NCBI GenBank assembly: GCA_025451135.1
Contig: JANWKW010000130.1
Coordinates: 1 to 11,908 of the forward strand
From: Vulcanimicrobiia bacterium
Lineage (GTDB): Bacteria; Vulcanimicrobiota; Vulcanimicrobiia; Vulcanimicrobiales; Vulcanimicrobiaceae
DNA: 11,908 nt
Direction: 5' to 3'
In this document: positions 1-6,614 of the stretch, one piece after another
How the letters are laid out: each line of letters opens with the position of its first letter
How positions within the stretch are numbered: position 1 is the stretch's first letter
The notes under the pieces: model-generated
What the model was told of the DNA's origin: nothing
The model's input: only the letters and a program-made list of their open reading frames with translations
The model's database searches: none
Program-made: the position numbers and the translations under genes

Positions 1-1
1 C

Positions 2-838
2 CAGGGCGACGAGCTCGAATGCGTGCGGGCGTCGGGTGCGCGGACCGAGGCCTACCTCGGCAGCCGCCTTCGGCGCGACGGGGATCGTCTGCCCGCGCGC
101 GCGGCGCGCGCCATGCATCGCGTCCGCTTGCGCGACGACGGCGTTCTGCCGAACGATCGGGACGCGATCGCGGCGCCGCTGCGCGATGGTGACGGCATCC
201 TGGGCGTCGTCTATCTAGCGAGCGCGCGATCGCACCTCGAGCGGCCGGACGCGCTGGTCGAGGCGGTCGAGCGCGCGGCGCCGGCCTACGCGCTCGCGCT
301 CGAACGCGCGCGCGACCGGCGCAGCGCCACTTACGACGGATTGACCGGACTGCTCGCACCGGACGCGTTTCGCGTACGTCTGCGCGAGACGATCGCCGAA
401 GCGCGGGAACGCGAGCACCTCTCGCTGTGGTTCGTCGACACGGATGAGTTCAAGGCCGTCAACGACGCCCTCGGGCACGGCGCGGGCGATGCGGTGCTCG
501 CGCAGATGGCCGCGCTCCTTCGCCGGCACACGGACGAGAACGTCGACGTGACGGCGCGCAACGGCGGCGACGAGTTCTGCGCGCTCCTGCGCGGTACGCC
601 CAAAAGCCTGGGCATCGAACGCGCGGAGGCGTTCCGTCGGGCGGTCGCCGAACACGACTTCGGGATCGGCCGCCGTTTGAGCGCGAGCGTCGGCGTGGCA
701 TCGTTCCCGCTCGACGCCGAGAGCGCCAGCGTGCTGTTGGAGCGCGCGGACGCGGCCATGTACCACATCAAGCGGACCGGGCGCGACCGCGTCTCGTTCG
801 CGCTGGCGCCGGACGCCTTCGCCGTCCACCGGCGCTAG
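2..838 (+). CDS. GAF-GGDEF diguanylate cyclase, C-terminal part (5' end outside window)
   Basis: Probable diguanylate cyclase making cyclic di-GMP from two GTP. The frame is open to the left edge, so the true start lies outside; the GTG at 23 is an internal codon. The first ~105 visible residues look like the second half of a GAF sensor domain (pattern AAPLRDGDGILGVVYLAS near 167-223), followed by a short helical linker. The GGDEF domain runs from about 328 to 815. It keeps the DGLTGL entry, the metal and substrate region DTDEFKAVNDALGHGAGD, the GGDEF active site at 563-577 and the late SVGVASFP strand. The allosteric I-site (RxxD, just before the active site) reads ENVD, so the arginine is missing and classical product inhibition is probably absent. 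No EAL domain follows. The ligand of the GAF domain is unknown. Stop TAG; the next gene starts 36 bases on and could be co-transcribed. Confidence 0.93.
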   Translation, partial: QGDELECVRASGARTEAYLGSRLRRDGDRLPARAARAMHRVRLRDDGVLPNDRDAIAAPLRDGDGILGVVYLASARSHLERPDALVEAVERAAPAYALALERARDRRSATYDGLTGLLAPDAFRVRLRETIAEAREREHLSLWFVDTDEFKAVNDALGHGAGDAVLAQMAALLRRHTDENVDVTARNGGDEFCALLRGTPKSLGIERAEAFRRAVAEHDFGIGRRLSASVGVASFPLDAESASVLLERADAAMYHIKRTGRDRVSFALAPDAFAVHRR

Positions 839-874
839 GAAGCGATTGGGAGCGCCTGCGCGAAAGGGCGGGCC

Positions 875-2125
875 ATGAGGGCGATCTTCGGCGCGGCGTG
901 TGCCGTCTTCATCGCGGCGATCGTCTGCACGTCGGCTCCGCCGGCCTGCGCAGCGCTCGCGCGCCCGAACGCGACCGACAAGCACGTCAGCGCGATCTCC
1001 GAGTCGGTCCTGTTGGTCGAGCCGGCAAGGCAGTTGGTCGACCCCCAGCGCCAAGCGGCGGCCGCGCGTCTCGTGCGCTGGAAGGCCCCGGGCTGGGTGG
1101 TGATGGTACTGGCGCAGATCCTAGCGCTCGCGTATTTCTGGCGGAGCGGCGGCGCGGCCGCGTGGCGCGACCGGCTGCGTCGCCGGATCCGGTCCGAGTT
1201 CGCCGTCCGCTTCGTGTTCGGCGCGTCGCTCGCGGGCATCGCGCGCCTGGCCGCACTGATCCCGGACTTCTATCTCTACCGGGTGGATCGGGTGATGGAG
1301 CTCTCCGGCGAGCTCTCCCGCGCTTGGGCGATGGACTGGATCGCCGGCTTTCTCGGCGCGATGCTGCTGGGCGGCATCGTGGCCGCGATCGTCCTGTGGA
1401 TCGCCGATCGCACGCATCAATGGTACATCTACACGCTCTTCGGGTTCATCGCGATCGCGCTCGCGGTCGCCTGGTGCGGCCCCGCGCTGATCGAGCCGTT
1501 CTCCAACCACTACGCCCCGTTGGCGCTGGCCGGCCGCCCCCAAGTCACCTCGCTGATCGCCGGCGCGTCGCTCGGCGACGTTCCGATCGTGGTCGAAGAC
1601 CGTTCCCAGCGCGCGCAGACGCAGGGCGCGCGGTACGACGGCCTGTGGTCGTCGCGGCGGATCGTGCTGACGGACACGGTCGTCGCCGGATCGACGCCGC
1701 GCGAGCTGAACTGGTACGTCGCGCTCGAACTCGCGCACATCGCGAACGGCGACTTGCTGCGGCGCGCGCTGCTGCAGGCGCTGATCCTGATCCTCGGCGC
1801 CGCCTTGGGGGTCTTCGCGGCCGACCGGATCGGCTTCCGTCGCGACGACGATCCGGTCTCGCGCTTGGCGCTGGTCGGGGCGCTCTTCGGCGGCGTGTTC
1901 TTCCTGGCCGTCCCGGCGTACAACGTCGGCCTGCGCGCGATGGAAGCAAAGGCGGATCTGTCGGCCGCCCGGATGACGCGCGATCCCGGCGCCGCCGTTC
2001 GCGCGCTCGTCCGCACCGCCGACGAGAACCTGGAAGGCGTTTCGCCCGGCCCGTTCGCGGTGCTGTTCTTCGACCGCACGCCGTCGATCGCCGAGCGCGT
2101 CGCCGCCCTCAACGGGAAGACGTAG
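875..2125 (+). CDS. Ste24-like M48 family membrane protease homologue with altered zinc motif
   Basis: This 416-residue membrane protein resembles CAAX prenyl protease 1 (Ste24, peptidase M48). An N-terminal signal-like hydrophobic stretch (1-26) and membrane segments near 72-90, 111-130, 152-176 and 183-204 match the M48 N-terminal region, ending in the hallmark-like IEPFSNHYAPL (206-216). The region RSQRAQTQ...RRIVLTDTVV (243-270) matches the conserved strand before the zinc site. The HEXXH motif, however, reads LELAH (284-288, bases 1724-1738). The first zinc histidine is leucine (codon CTC), while the catalytic Glu285, second His288 and the third-ligand motif EAKAD (Glu357) remain. Two further membrane segments lie near 300-317 and 330-350. 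It may be an inactive or non-proteolytic relative, or CTC for CAC may be a single-base change or sequencing error. ATG at 875 follows a weak purine-rich AAAGGGCGGG. Substrate unknown. Confidence 0.8.
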   Translation: MRAIFGAACAVFIAAIVCTSAPPACAALARPNATDKHVSAISESVLLVEPARQLVDPQRQAAAARLVRWKAPGWVVMVLAQILALAYFWRSGGAAAWRDRLRRRIRSEFAVRFVFGASLAGIARLAALIPDFYLYRVDRVMELSGELSRAWAMDWIAGFLGAMLLGGIVAAIVLWIADRTHQWYIYTLFGFIAIALAVAWCGPALIEPFSNHYAPLALAGRPQVTSLIAGASLGDVPIVVEDRSQRAQTQGARYDGLWSSRRIVLTDTVVAGSTPRELNWYVALELAHIANGDLLRRALLQALILILGAALGVFAADRIGFRRDDDPVSRLALVGALFGGVFFLAVPAYNVGLRAMEAKADLSAARMTRDPGAAVRALVRTADENLEGVSPGPFAVLFFDRTPSIAERVAALNGKT

Positions 2126-2142
2126 ATGGCCGGGTCGGCGCG

Positions 2143-2174
2143 GCTACGGGCCGCGGCGTTACAAAGCCCGTAGC
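2143..2174. repeat. Perfect 9-bp inverted repeat between protease gene and sigma factor gene
   Basis: GCTACGGGC (2143-2151) and GCCCGTAGC (2166-2174) are perfect reverse complements around a 14-base loop. After one G-G mismatch, three more outer pairs are possible. The repeat fills much of the 68-base gap, 17 bases after the protease stop and 19 bases before the sigma-factor ATG. No T-run follows on the plus strand, so it is not a classic intrinsic terminator. It could be a terminator of another type, a protein-binding operator or a 5' leader hairpin. Confidence 0.6.
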
Positions 2175-2193
2175 GGCGGTGCTCTAAGGGCGT

Positions 2194-2721
2194 ATGACGG
2201 TCTTGGCTGCGCTGACGATCGATGACGCGATGACGTTCGAAGAGCTCTTCCTTCTCGAATACGGCCGCGTCGCGAACGTGGCGTTGCGCATTCTCGGCGA
2301 TCGGGCGGCTGCGGAAGACGTGGCGCAAGAGGCGTTCGCCTCGTTCGCGCGGCGTCGCGTGCGGATCGGCGACGGCAGCCGCGGCTGGCTCTGCACGGCC
2401 GCGGTCCACGGTGCGCTCAACGAACTGCGCAGCCGCCGCCGGCGAGATGCGCGCGAGCGCGCGGTCCTCCGCCTCGAGGGGCGGCCGGTCGCGAGCGATC
2501 CGTTCGAAGCGGTCGCGCTCGAGCAGACGCGCCAAGCGGTCCGTGAGGCGATGCGACGCCTGCCGGAACGCAGTGCGGAACTGCTCTCGCTGCGCTACGC
2601 CGGGCTGTCCTATCGAGAGATCGCCGTGGCGCTTCGCTTGGACGAAGCGCAGATCGGCACGCTATTGGCGCGAGCGCAGAGCGCCTTCCGTAAGGAGTTG
2701 GACGATGAACGAGCACGATGA
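2194..2721 (+). CDS. ECF-type RNA polymerase sigma factor
   Basis: A 175-residue extracytoplasmic-function sigma factor of the sigma-70 family, which directs RNA polymerase to a small set of promoters. Region 2 (about 15-82) contains the LRILGDRAAAEDVAQEAF core that binds the polymerase and the -10 element. Region 4 (about 112-168) has the MRRLPERSAELLSLRYAGLS helix pair and the helix-turn-helix GLSYREIAVALRLDEAQIGT that reads the -35 element. There is no sigma-1 or sigma-3 region and no C-terminal SnoaL-type extension. The ATG at 2194 has AAGG four bases upstream, a short spacing; the in-frame ATG at 2230 would also keep both domains but has no visible ribosome site. The gene overlaps the next by 17 bases, which suggests coupled translation with a regulator, as is usual for ECF sigma factors. 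Its target promoters cannot be told from here; self-regulation is only an inference. Confidence 0.92.
   Translation: MTVLAALTIDDAMTFEELFLLEYGRVANVALRILGDRAAAEDVAQEAFASFARRRVRIGDGSRGWLCTAAVHGALNELRSRRRRDARERAVLRLEGRPVASDPFEAVALEQTRQAVREAMRRLPERSAELLSLRYAGLSYREIAVALRLDEAQIGTLLARAQSAFRKELDDERAR
2691..2697 (+). promoter_or_regulatory. Shine-Dalgarno site inside the sigma gene that sets the regulator start
   Basis: TAAGGAG lies seven bases before the ATG at 2705. It is the strongest ribosome site in this cluster. It rules out the much longer upstream extension of this frame (open from 2411), which only runs antiparallel in meaning to the sigma gene, and fixes the overlap between the two genes at 17 bases. 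Confidence 0.8.
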
Positions 2722-3649
2722 ATTCTTCGATGCGCCGGCCGCGTACGCGCGGTTCCTGGCGACGAAAGCGCGCCGCCCGAATCGCGCGCCGTGGTACGCC
2801 GGGGGTGCGCTGGCGGCGGTCGCGGCATTGGCGATCCTGTTCGGCGCGCCGGTCGGCTCGATCGCGCAGAGCTTCCTGACGATCTTCCAACCGAAGCAGT
2901 TCGTCGCGATCGACGTCTCGTCGATGCAGGGCAAGCACGCGCTGCTTCCCGCGCTCGGCGACTACGGGACGTTCGCGAGCGTGCGGCCGGCCGCGATCTC
3001 GCGACCCGCCAGCCTCGCCGAGGCATCCGCGTTCGCCGGCTTCCGCGTCCTCTCGCCGGCGTCGGTGCCGGACCAGGTCGGCAGCGCGCACGGCTACCGC
3101 GCGATGAAGGCGACCGTGAACGCGTTCCGCTTCGATGCCGCCCGCGCGCGCAAGAGCGTGGCGCGCACCGGAAAGGCCCTGCCGCCGATGCCCGCCGGGA
3201 TCGACGGCACGCGGGTGACGATCGCGGTCGGGCCGATGGTCGAGACGATCTGGGGTTCGGCGCGCGCCGCGTTCAACGGGCGCTCGCTTCGGTCGGCGTT
3301 CGATCGGGACGGCCTGGTCGTCATCCAGAGCCGCGCGCCGGTGGTGCGCAGCAGCGGGGCGAGCCTGGCGGATCTCGAGGACTATCTGCTCCGGATGCCC
3401 GGCCTCTCGCCCGAGCTGGCGGATCAGATCCGCGCGATCGGCGATCCGGGTTCCACCCTTCCGGTGCCGATCGTCGGCGCCAAACAGTCGGCGCATCCGG
3501 TCGACATCGGCGGCGCGCCGGGCTTGGCGATCGGCGATAATACCGGCCTCGGGGCCGGCGTCCTGTGGCAGCGCGACGGCTACGTCTACGCGGTCTTCGG
3601 AACCCTCACCCAAGACCAGGTCGTGGCCATTGCAACCAGCCTCCGCTGA
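2705..3649 (+). CDS. Single-pass membrane protein, probable anti-sigma regulator (DUF4367-like)
   Basis: A 314-residue protein with a cytoplasmic N-terminus of ~30 residues, one membrane segment (about 30-52) and a large outer domain. Position right after an ECF sigma gene, with a 17-base overlap, is the classical place for a membrane anti-sigma factor. The zinc anti-sigma signature (HxxxCxxC) is absent and the inner part is much shorter than a normal anti-sigma domain, so how it would hold the sigma factor is unclear. The outer part has a GFRVLSPASVP segment near residue 114 and a C-terminal run GVLWQRDGYVYAVFG...VAIATSL; both resemble DUF4367-type sensor domains. A helical LLRMPGLSPELADQIRAIG segment lies between them. 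The start is set by TAAGGAG seven bases upstream. The end overlaps the ABC ATPase gene by 20 bases. The role as sigma regulator is inferred from layout and topology. Confidence 0.72.
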   Translation: MNEHDEFFDAPAAYARFLATKARRPNRAPWYAGGALAAVAALAILFGAPVGSIAQSFLTIFQPKQFVAIDVSSMQGKHALLPALGDYGTFASVRPAAISRPASLAEASAFAGFRVLSPASVPDQVGSAHGYRAMKATVNAFRFDAARARKSVARTGKALPPMPAGIDGTRVTIAVGPMVETIWGSARAAFNGRSLRSAFDRDGLVVIQSRAPVVRSSGASLADLEDYLLRMPGLSPELADQIRAIGDPGSTLPVPIVGAKQSAHPVDIGGAPGLAIGDNTGLGAGVLWQRDGYVYAVFGTLTQDQVVAIATSLR

Positions 3650-4544
3650 ATTCGCGATCGACGTCGCGCATCTGGCGAAGTCGTACGGCACCATCGACGC
3701 CGTCAGCGACGTCTCGCTCCAGATCGCGCGCGGCGAGTCGTTCGGGTTCCTGGGGCCCAACGGCGCGGGCAAGACGACGTCGGTGAAGATGCTGCTCGGC
3801 CTGACGCGACCGTCCGGCGGCGGCGGCACGCTGCTCGGCCGTCCGCTCGGCGACCGGCGCGCGCGCGCCAAGGTCGGCTATCTGCCCGAGCTGTTCCGCT
3901 ATCACGACTGGATGACGGCGCGCGAGGAACTCACCTTTCATGCCGGTCTGGCCGGCGTGCCGCACCCGGACCGGGCGCGCGAGATCGACGGGATCCTGGA
4001 TCTGGTCGGTCTGACGCGGCGCGCGAACGACCGCATCGGCACGTATTCCAAGGGCATGCAGCAGCGCATCGGCATCGGCGTCGCGCTGCTCGGTTCGCCC
4101 CAGATCGTGTTCCTCGACGAGCCGACCTCGGCGCTCGATCCGGTCGGGCGACGCGACGTGCGCGAGATGGTGCGCGCGCTCAAGGCGCGCGGCACGAGCG
4201 TGTTCCTCAACTCGCATCTGCTGAGCGAGGTCGAGCAGACCTGCGACCGGGTCGCGATCGTCGATCGCGGCCGGATCGTCGCGGCCGGTCCGCTGGCCGA
4301 CGTCGTCGGCGGCGCGACCGGCGTGCGCTTGCGGCTGGGCGCGCTCGACGAAGCGTCGCTCGCGGTCCTGCGGAGATACGGCGGCGTCGCGGCCTCCGGC
4401 GAGTGGCAGACCGTGGCCGGCGTCGCGCGCGAAGCGGTGCCCGCGCTGGTACGCGAACTGGCTGCCGGCGGCGTCGAGATCTATGCGGTCGAGCCGCTCA
4501 CCGCGACGCTCGAACAGCGCTTCATGGAAGTGATGAACGCGTGA
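3630..4544 (+). CDS. ABC transporter ATP-binding protein (ABC-2 exporter type)
   Basis: A 304-residue ATPase that powers the permease encoded next. Walker A is GPNGAGKTT (42-50), the signature is YSKGMQQR (139-146), Walker B with catalytic glutamate is IVFLDEP (159-165, Glu164), followed by the D-loop SALDP and switch His196 in LNSH. The Q-loop position reads GYLPE, with glutamate in place of glutamine, as is common in NatA/DrrA/NosF-type ATPases. A C-terminal extension (about 228-304), also typical of this group, may hold accessory contacts. The only start that fits the domain edge is TTG at 3630, inside the preceding gene (20-base overlap), with a weak CAGG upstream; translation is probably coupled. 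The stop overlaps the permease start in GTGA. Cargo is unknown; bacitracin-like, lipid or ion export are all open. Confidence 0.9.
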   Translation: MQPASAEFAIDVAHLAKSYGTIDAVSDVSLQIARGESFGFLGPNGAGKTTSVKMLLGLTRPSGGGGTLLGRPLGDRRARAKVGYLPELFRYHDWMTAREELTFHAGLAGVPHPDRAREIDGILDLVGLTRRANDRIGTYSKGMQQRIGIGVALLGSPQIVFLDEPTSALDPVGRRDVREMVRALKARGTSVFLNSHLLSEVEQTCDRVAIVDRGRIVAAGPLADVVGGATGVRLRLGALDEASLAVLRRYGGVAASGEWQTVAGVAREAVPALVRELAAGGVEIYAVEPLTATLEQRFMEVMNA

Positions 4545-5380
4545 CGATCCTGAGCATCGCGTCGCTGACGCTCCACGAGATGATCCGCCGCCGGCTGATC
4601 CTGGTCGCGGCGATCCTGACGGTGCTGGTCGCCATCCTGACCGGCTTCGGCTTTCACGCGCTCGCTACCCAGCAGTATCGCGGCCATCCGTTGGCCCACG
4701 TGCAAGTGCTCGGGATCGCCGCGCAGCTGCTCACGCTGGTCGCCTATATGTTCAGCCTGATCTTCGCGCTCGGCGGCGCGTTCGCGGCCGCGCCGACGCT
4801 GGCCGGCGACGTCGATACCGGGCTGCTGCTGCCGGTGCTGACGCGCCCGGTCCGGCGCGTCGATATCGTGCTCGGGAAATTCCTCGGGCTCGGCATCTTC
4901 CTGAGCGCCTACGCGTTCGCGTGCGGCCTGCTCGAATTCGCGGTCGTGCGCGCCGCGACCGGCTATTGGCCGCCGCACCCGTTCGCCGCGCTCGCGTACC
5001 TGTGCGGCGTCGCGATCGTGATGGTCGCGGTCACGCTGCTGTTCGCCTCGCGGCTGTCGATGGTCGCGAGCGGCATCGCCGCGGTCGTCCTGTACGGCCT
5101 CGCCTGGATCGTCGGGGTCGCGTCGGACATCGGTGCGAGCGCGCACAACCAAGCGATGATCGACGCCGGCACGGTCAGCCAGCTCATCTTGCCGTCGGAC
5201 GCGTTCTGGCGCACGGCCGTCTACCATCTCGAGCCGGCCGCGCTGATCGCCGCCCTGCACGGCAACGCGCCGTTCATGGTCGCCGCACCGCCTCCCCTAG
5301 CGATGCTGCTCTGGTCGTTCGGCTGGATCGTCGTCGTCGTCGCAGCAGCCTGTTGGAGCTTCGCCACCCGCGACTTCTAG
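4541..5380 (+). CDS. ABC-2 type transporter permease (NosY-like)
   Basis: A 279-residue integral membrane protein with six likely membrane segments (about 19-40, 60-84, 112-136, 148-170, 172-195 and 252-273). The stretch GDVDTGLLLPVLTRPVRRVDIVLGKFLG (89-116) matches the conserved cytoplasmic loop of ABC-2/NosY-type permeases, which contacts the ATPase. Start is GTG at 4541, giving a four-base GTGA overlap with the ATPase stop; a GGAAG lies about ten bases upstream. Longer upstream extension of this frame only shadows the ATPase gene. A probable outer loop with many polar residues lies between segments 5 and 6 (about 197-250). With the ATPase it probably forms a homodimeric-permease exporter. 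Its stop codon TAG lies in the CTAG shared with the convergent pth gene. Confidence 0.87.
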   Translation: MTILSIASLTLHEMIRRRLILVAAILTVLVAILTGFGFHALATQQYRGHPLAHVQVLGIAAQLLTLVAYMFSLIFALGGAFAAAPTLAGDVDTGLLLPVLTRPVRRVDIVLGKFLGLGIFLSAYAFACGLLEFAVVRAATGYWPPHPFAALAYLCGVAIVMVAVTLLFASRLSMVASGIAAVVLYGLAWIVGVASDIGASAHNQAMIDAGTVSQLILPSDAFWRTAVYHLEPAALIAALHGNAPFMVAAPPPLAMLLWSFGWIVVVVAAACWSFATRDF

Positions 5381-5934
5381 GGCAACACCCACGAGTTGAC
5401 CGATTGCATCGCGGCGTCGAGGCCCTCGTGCAGCCATTTCTCCACGCCGTCCGCGCTCTGGCTGATGACCACCGGGAGCGAGATGCGTTCCTCGCTCGAG
5501 AACGGACTCAAGACGTGATCGATGCTGTCGCGCTCGGGCCGGCCGACGCCGACCCGGAGGCGCGGGAACGCGTCGGTCATCGTACCGATGATCGAGCGCA
5601 AGCCGTTATGGCCGCCGTGGCCGCCGCTCGGGCGCATGCGCAGCCGGCCGAACGCGAGGTCCATGTCGTCGCTGATGACCAGCAGGTCGGCCGGCTCGAC
5701 GCGATACCACGACGCGATCACGCGCACCGGCGCGCCGCTGAGGTTCATGAACGATTGGGGTTCGACCAGCAGCGCGTCTTCGCGCGGGACCAGCGCCTGT
5801 CGCGCCTTGTCCTTGACGCGCCACTGGTCGACACCCCAGCGGCGCGCGAGTTCCTCGACCACCATGAAGCCGACGTTGTGCCGCGTCGCTTCGTACTCTC
5901 TCCCGGGATTGCCGAGACCGACGACGAGACGCAA
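5377..5934 (-). CDS. pth: Peptidyl-tRNA hydrolase
   Basis: Cleaves the ester bond of peptidyl-tRNAs that drop off the ribosome, freeing tRNA; a cytoplasmic housekeeping enzyme. The 185-residue length is normal. The family signature VGLGNPGREYEATRHNVGF opens the protein, with Asn9 and catalytic His19. FMNLSG (62-67) and GGHGGHNGL (104-112, Asn110) form the tRNA-binding groove, and Asp89 in SDDMDL is the residue that activates the histidine. Start is TTG at 5934: it is the only initiator after the ctc stop that keeps the whole signature, and it follows that stop with no gap (TAG then TTG, same frame). A GGAAGAG lies about 15 bases upstream, rather far, so reinitiation by ribosomes finishing ctc seems likely. 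Third gene of a prs-ctc-pth unit. Confidence 0.96.
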   Translation of the reverse strand: MRLVVGLGNPGREYEATRHNVGFMVVEELARRWGVDQWRVKDKARQALVPREDALLVEPQSFMNLSGAPVRVIASWYRVEPADLLVISDDMDLAFGRLRMRPSGGHGGHNGLRSIIGTMTDAFPRLRVGVGRPERDSIDHVLSPFSSEERISLPVVISQSADGVEKWLHEGLDAAMQSVNSWVLP

Positions 5935-6597
5935 CTACGCCGAAGGGGTCTCTTCCGGTGCGCCGCCGATGACTTCCGGCTCGGCCTGCTCGAGCGCGGC
6001 GCCGGCGGCGGCCTCTTCGACGGCCTGGGCCGTCTTGGACGGCTCGACGGACACGACCAGTTGGTCGGCCGGGGTGAGCAGCTTGAAGCCGTTCGGCAGT
6101 TTCACCTCGCCGGCCGTGATGTGCTGGTGGATGCCGAGCTCGGTCACGTCGACCTCGAGGTTCTCCGGCAGTTTGTTGGCCGGGCCCTCGATCTCGATCT
6201 CGTGCAGCACGGTATCCATCACGCCGCCGAACTCCTTGACGCCGATGGCGACGCCGACGGTGACGATCGGGAGCTTCGTGTGGATGCTCTCGGTCGCCGA
6301 GACGCGCTGCAGATCGGCGTGGACGACCTTATGCGAGACCTGGTGGCGCTGGACGTCGCGGACCATCGCGGTCTCGTTCTTGCCGCCCTTGACGAGCGTG
6401 ATGATGCCGTTGCGGCCGCCATGGTGCAGCAGATCGTCGAACGCCTTGGCGTCGACGGCGACGTGTTCCGGCGCATCGCCGTGGCCGTAGATGACGGCCG
6501 GGATCTTGCCGGCGACGCGCAGTTTGCGCGCCGAGTTCGAGTCGACGTGCCCGGTGCGCGCTTCGATGGTGAGCTTGAGCTCTTGCTTGGTAGCCAC
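5935..6597 (-). CDS. rplY: 50S ribosomal protein L25 / general stress protein Ctc
   Basis: Large-subunit protein that binds 5S rRNA; the two-domain form is called Ctc or TL5. This one has 220 residues. The N-terminal L25 barrel (1-95) carries the RKLRVAGKIPAVIYG signature at 24-38, and DLQRVSATE (95-103) leads into the TL5-type C-terminal domain (about 104-187). A tail from ~188 is rich in alanine and glutamate, common in Ctc proteins. GTG start at 6597 follows AAGGAAGG nine bases upstream. The gene is 15 bases downstream of prs and in the same frame as both prs and pth. The tail ends directly at the TAG that precedes the pth TTG, so occasional readthrough would give an L25-Pth fusion. Also known as ctc. 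Confidence 0.95.
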   Translation of the reverse strand: MATKQELKLTIEARTGHVDSNSARKLRVAGKIPAVIYGHGDAPEHVAVDAKAFDDLLHHGGRNGIITLVKGGKNETAMVRDVQRHQVSHKVVHADLQRVSATESIHTKLPIVTVGVAIGVKEFGGVMDTVLHEIEIEGPANKLPENLEVDVTELGIHQHITAGEVKLPNGFKLLTPADQLVVSVEPSKTAQAVEEAAAGAALEQAEPEVIGGAPEETPSA

Positions 6598-6606
6598 GTT
6601 GGAAGA

Positions 6607-6614
6607 CCTTCCTT
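6607..6614 (-). promoter_or_regulatory. Ribosome binding site of ctc/rplY, overlapping the prs stop
   Basis: On the minus strand AAGGAAGG precedes the GTG at 6597 by nine bases. Its first two A residues are part of the prs stop codon TAA (6615-6613), so ribosomes ending prs sit on the ctc start region, which points to coupled translation. Confidence 0.75.

Noticed and set aside
898..2187. Plus-strand open frame of about 430 codons overlapping the M48 homologue
   Set aside because: Arg/Ala/Gly-rich shadow in another frame; the M48 frame has clear family sequence and membrane segments.
2411..2704. Upstream extension of the regulator frame into the sigma gene
   Set aside because: The translated part is Arg/Ser-rich shadow sequence; a strong ribosome site sets the start at 2705.
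2417..3871. Long minus-strand open frame opposite the sigma factor, regulator and ABC genes
   Set aside because: Arg-rich composition typical of antisense frames in GC-rich DNA; no start context; spans three well-supported plus-strand genes.
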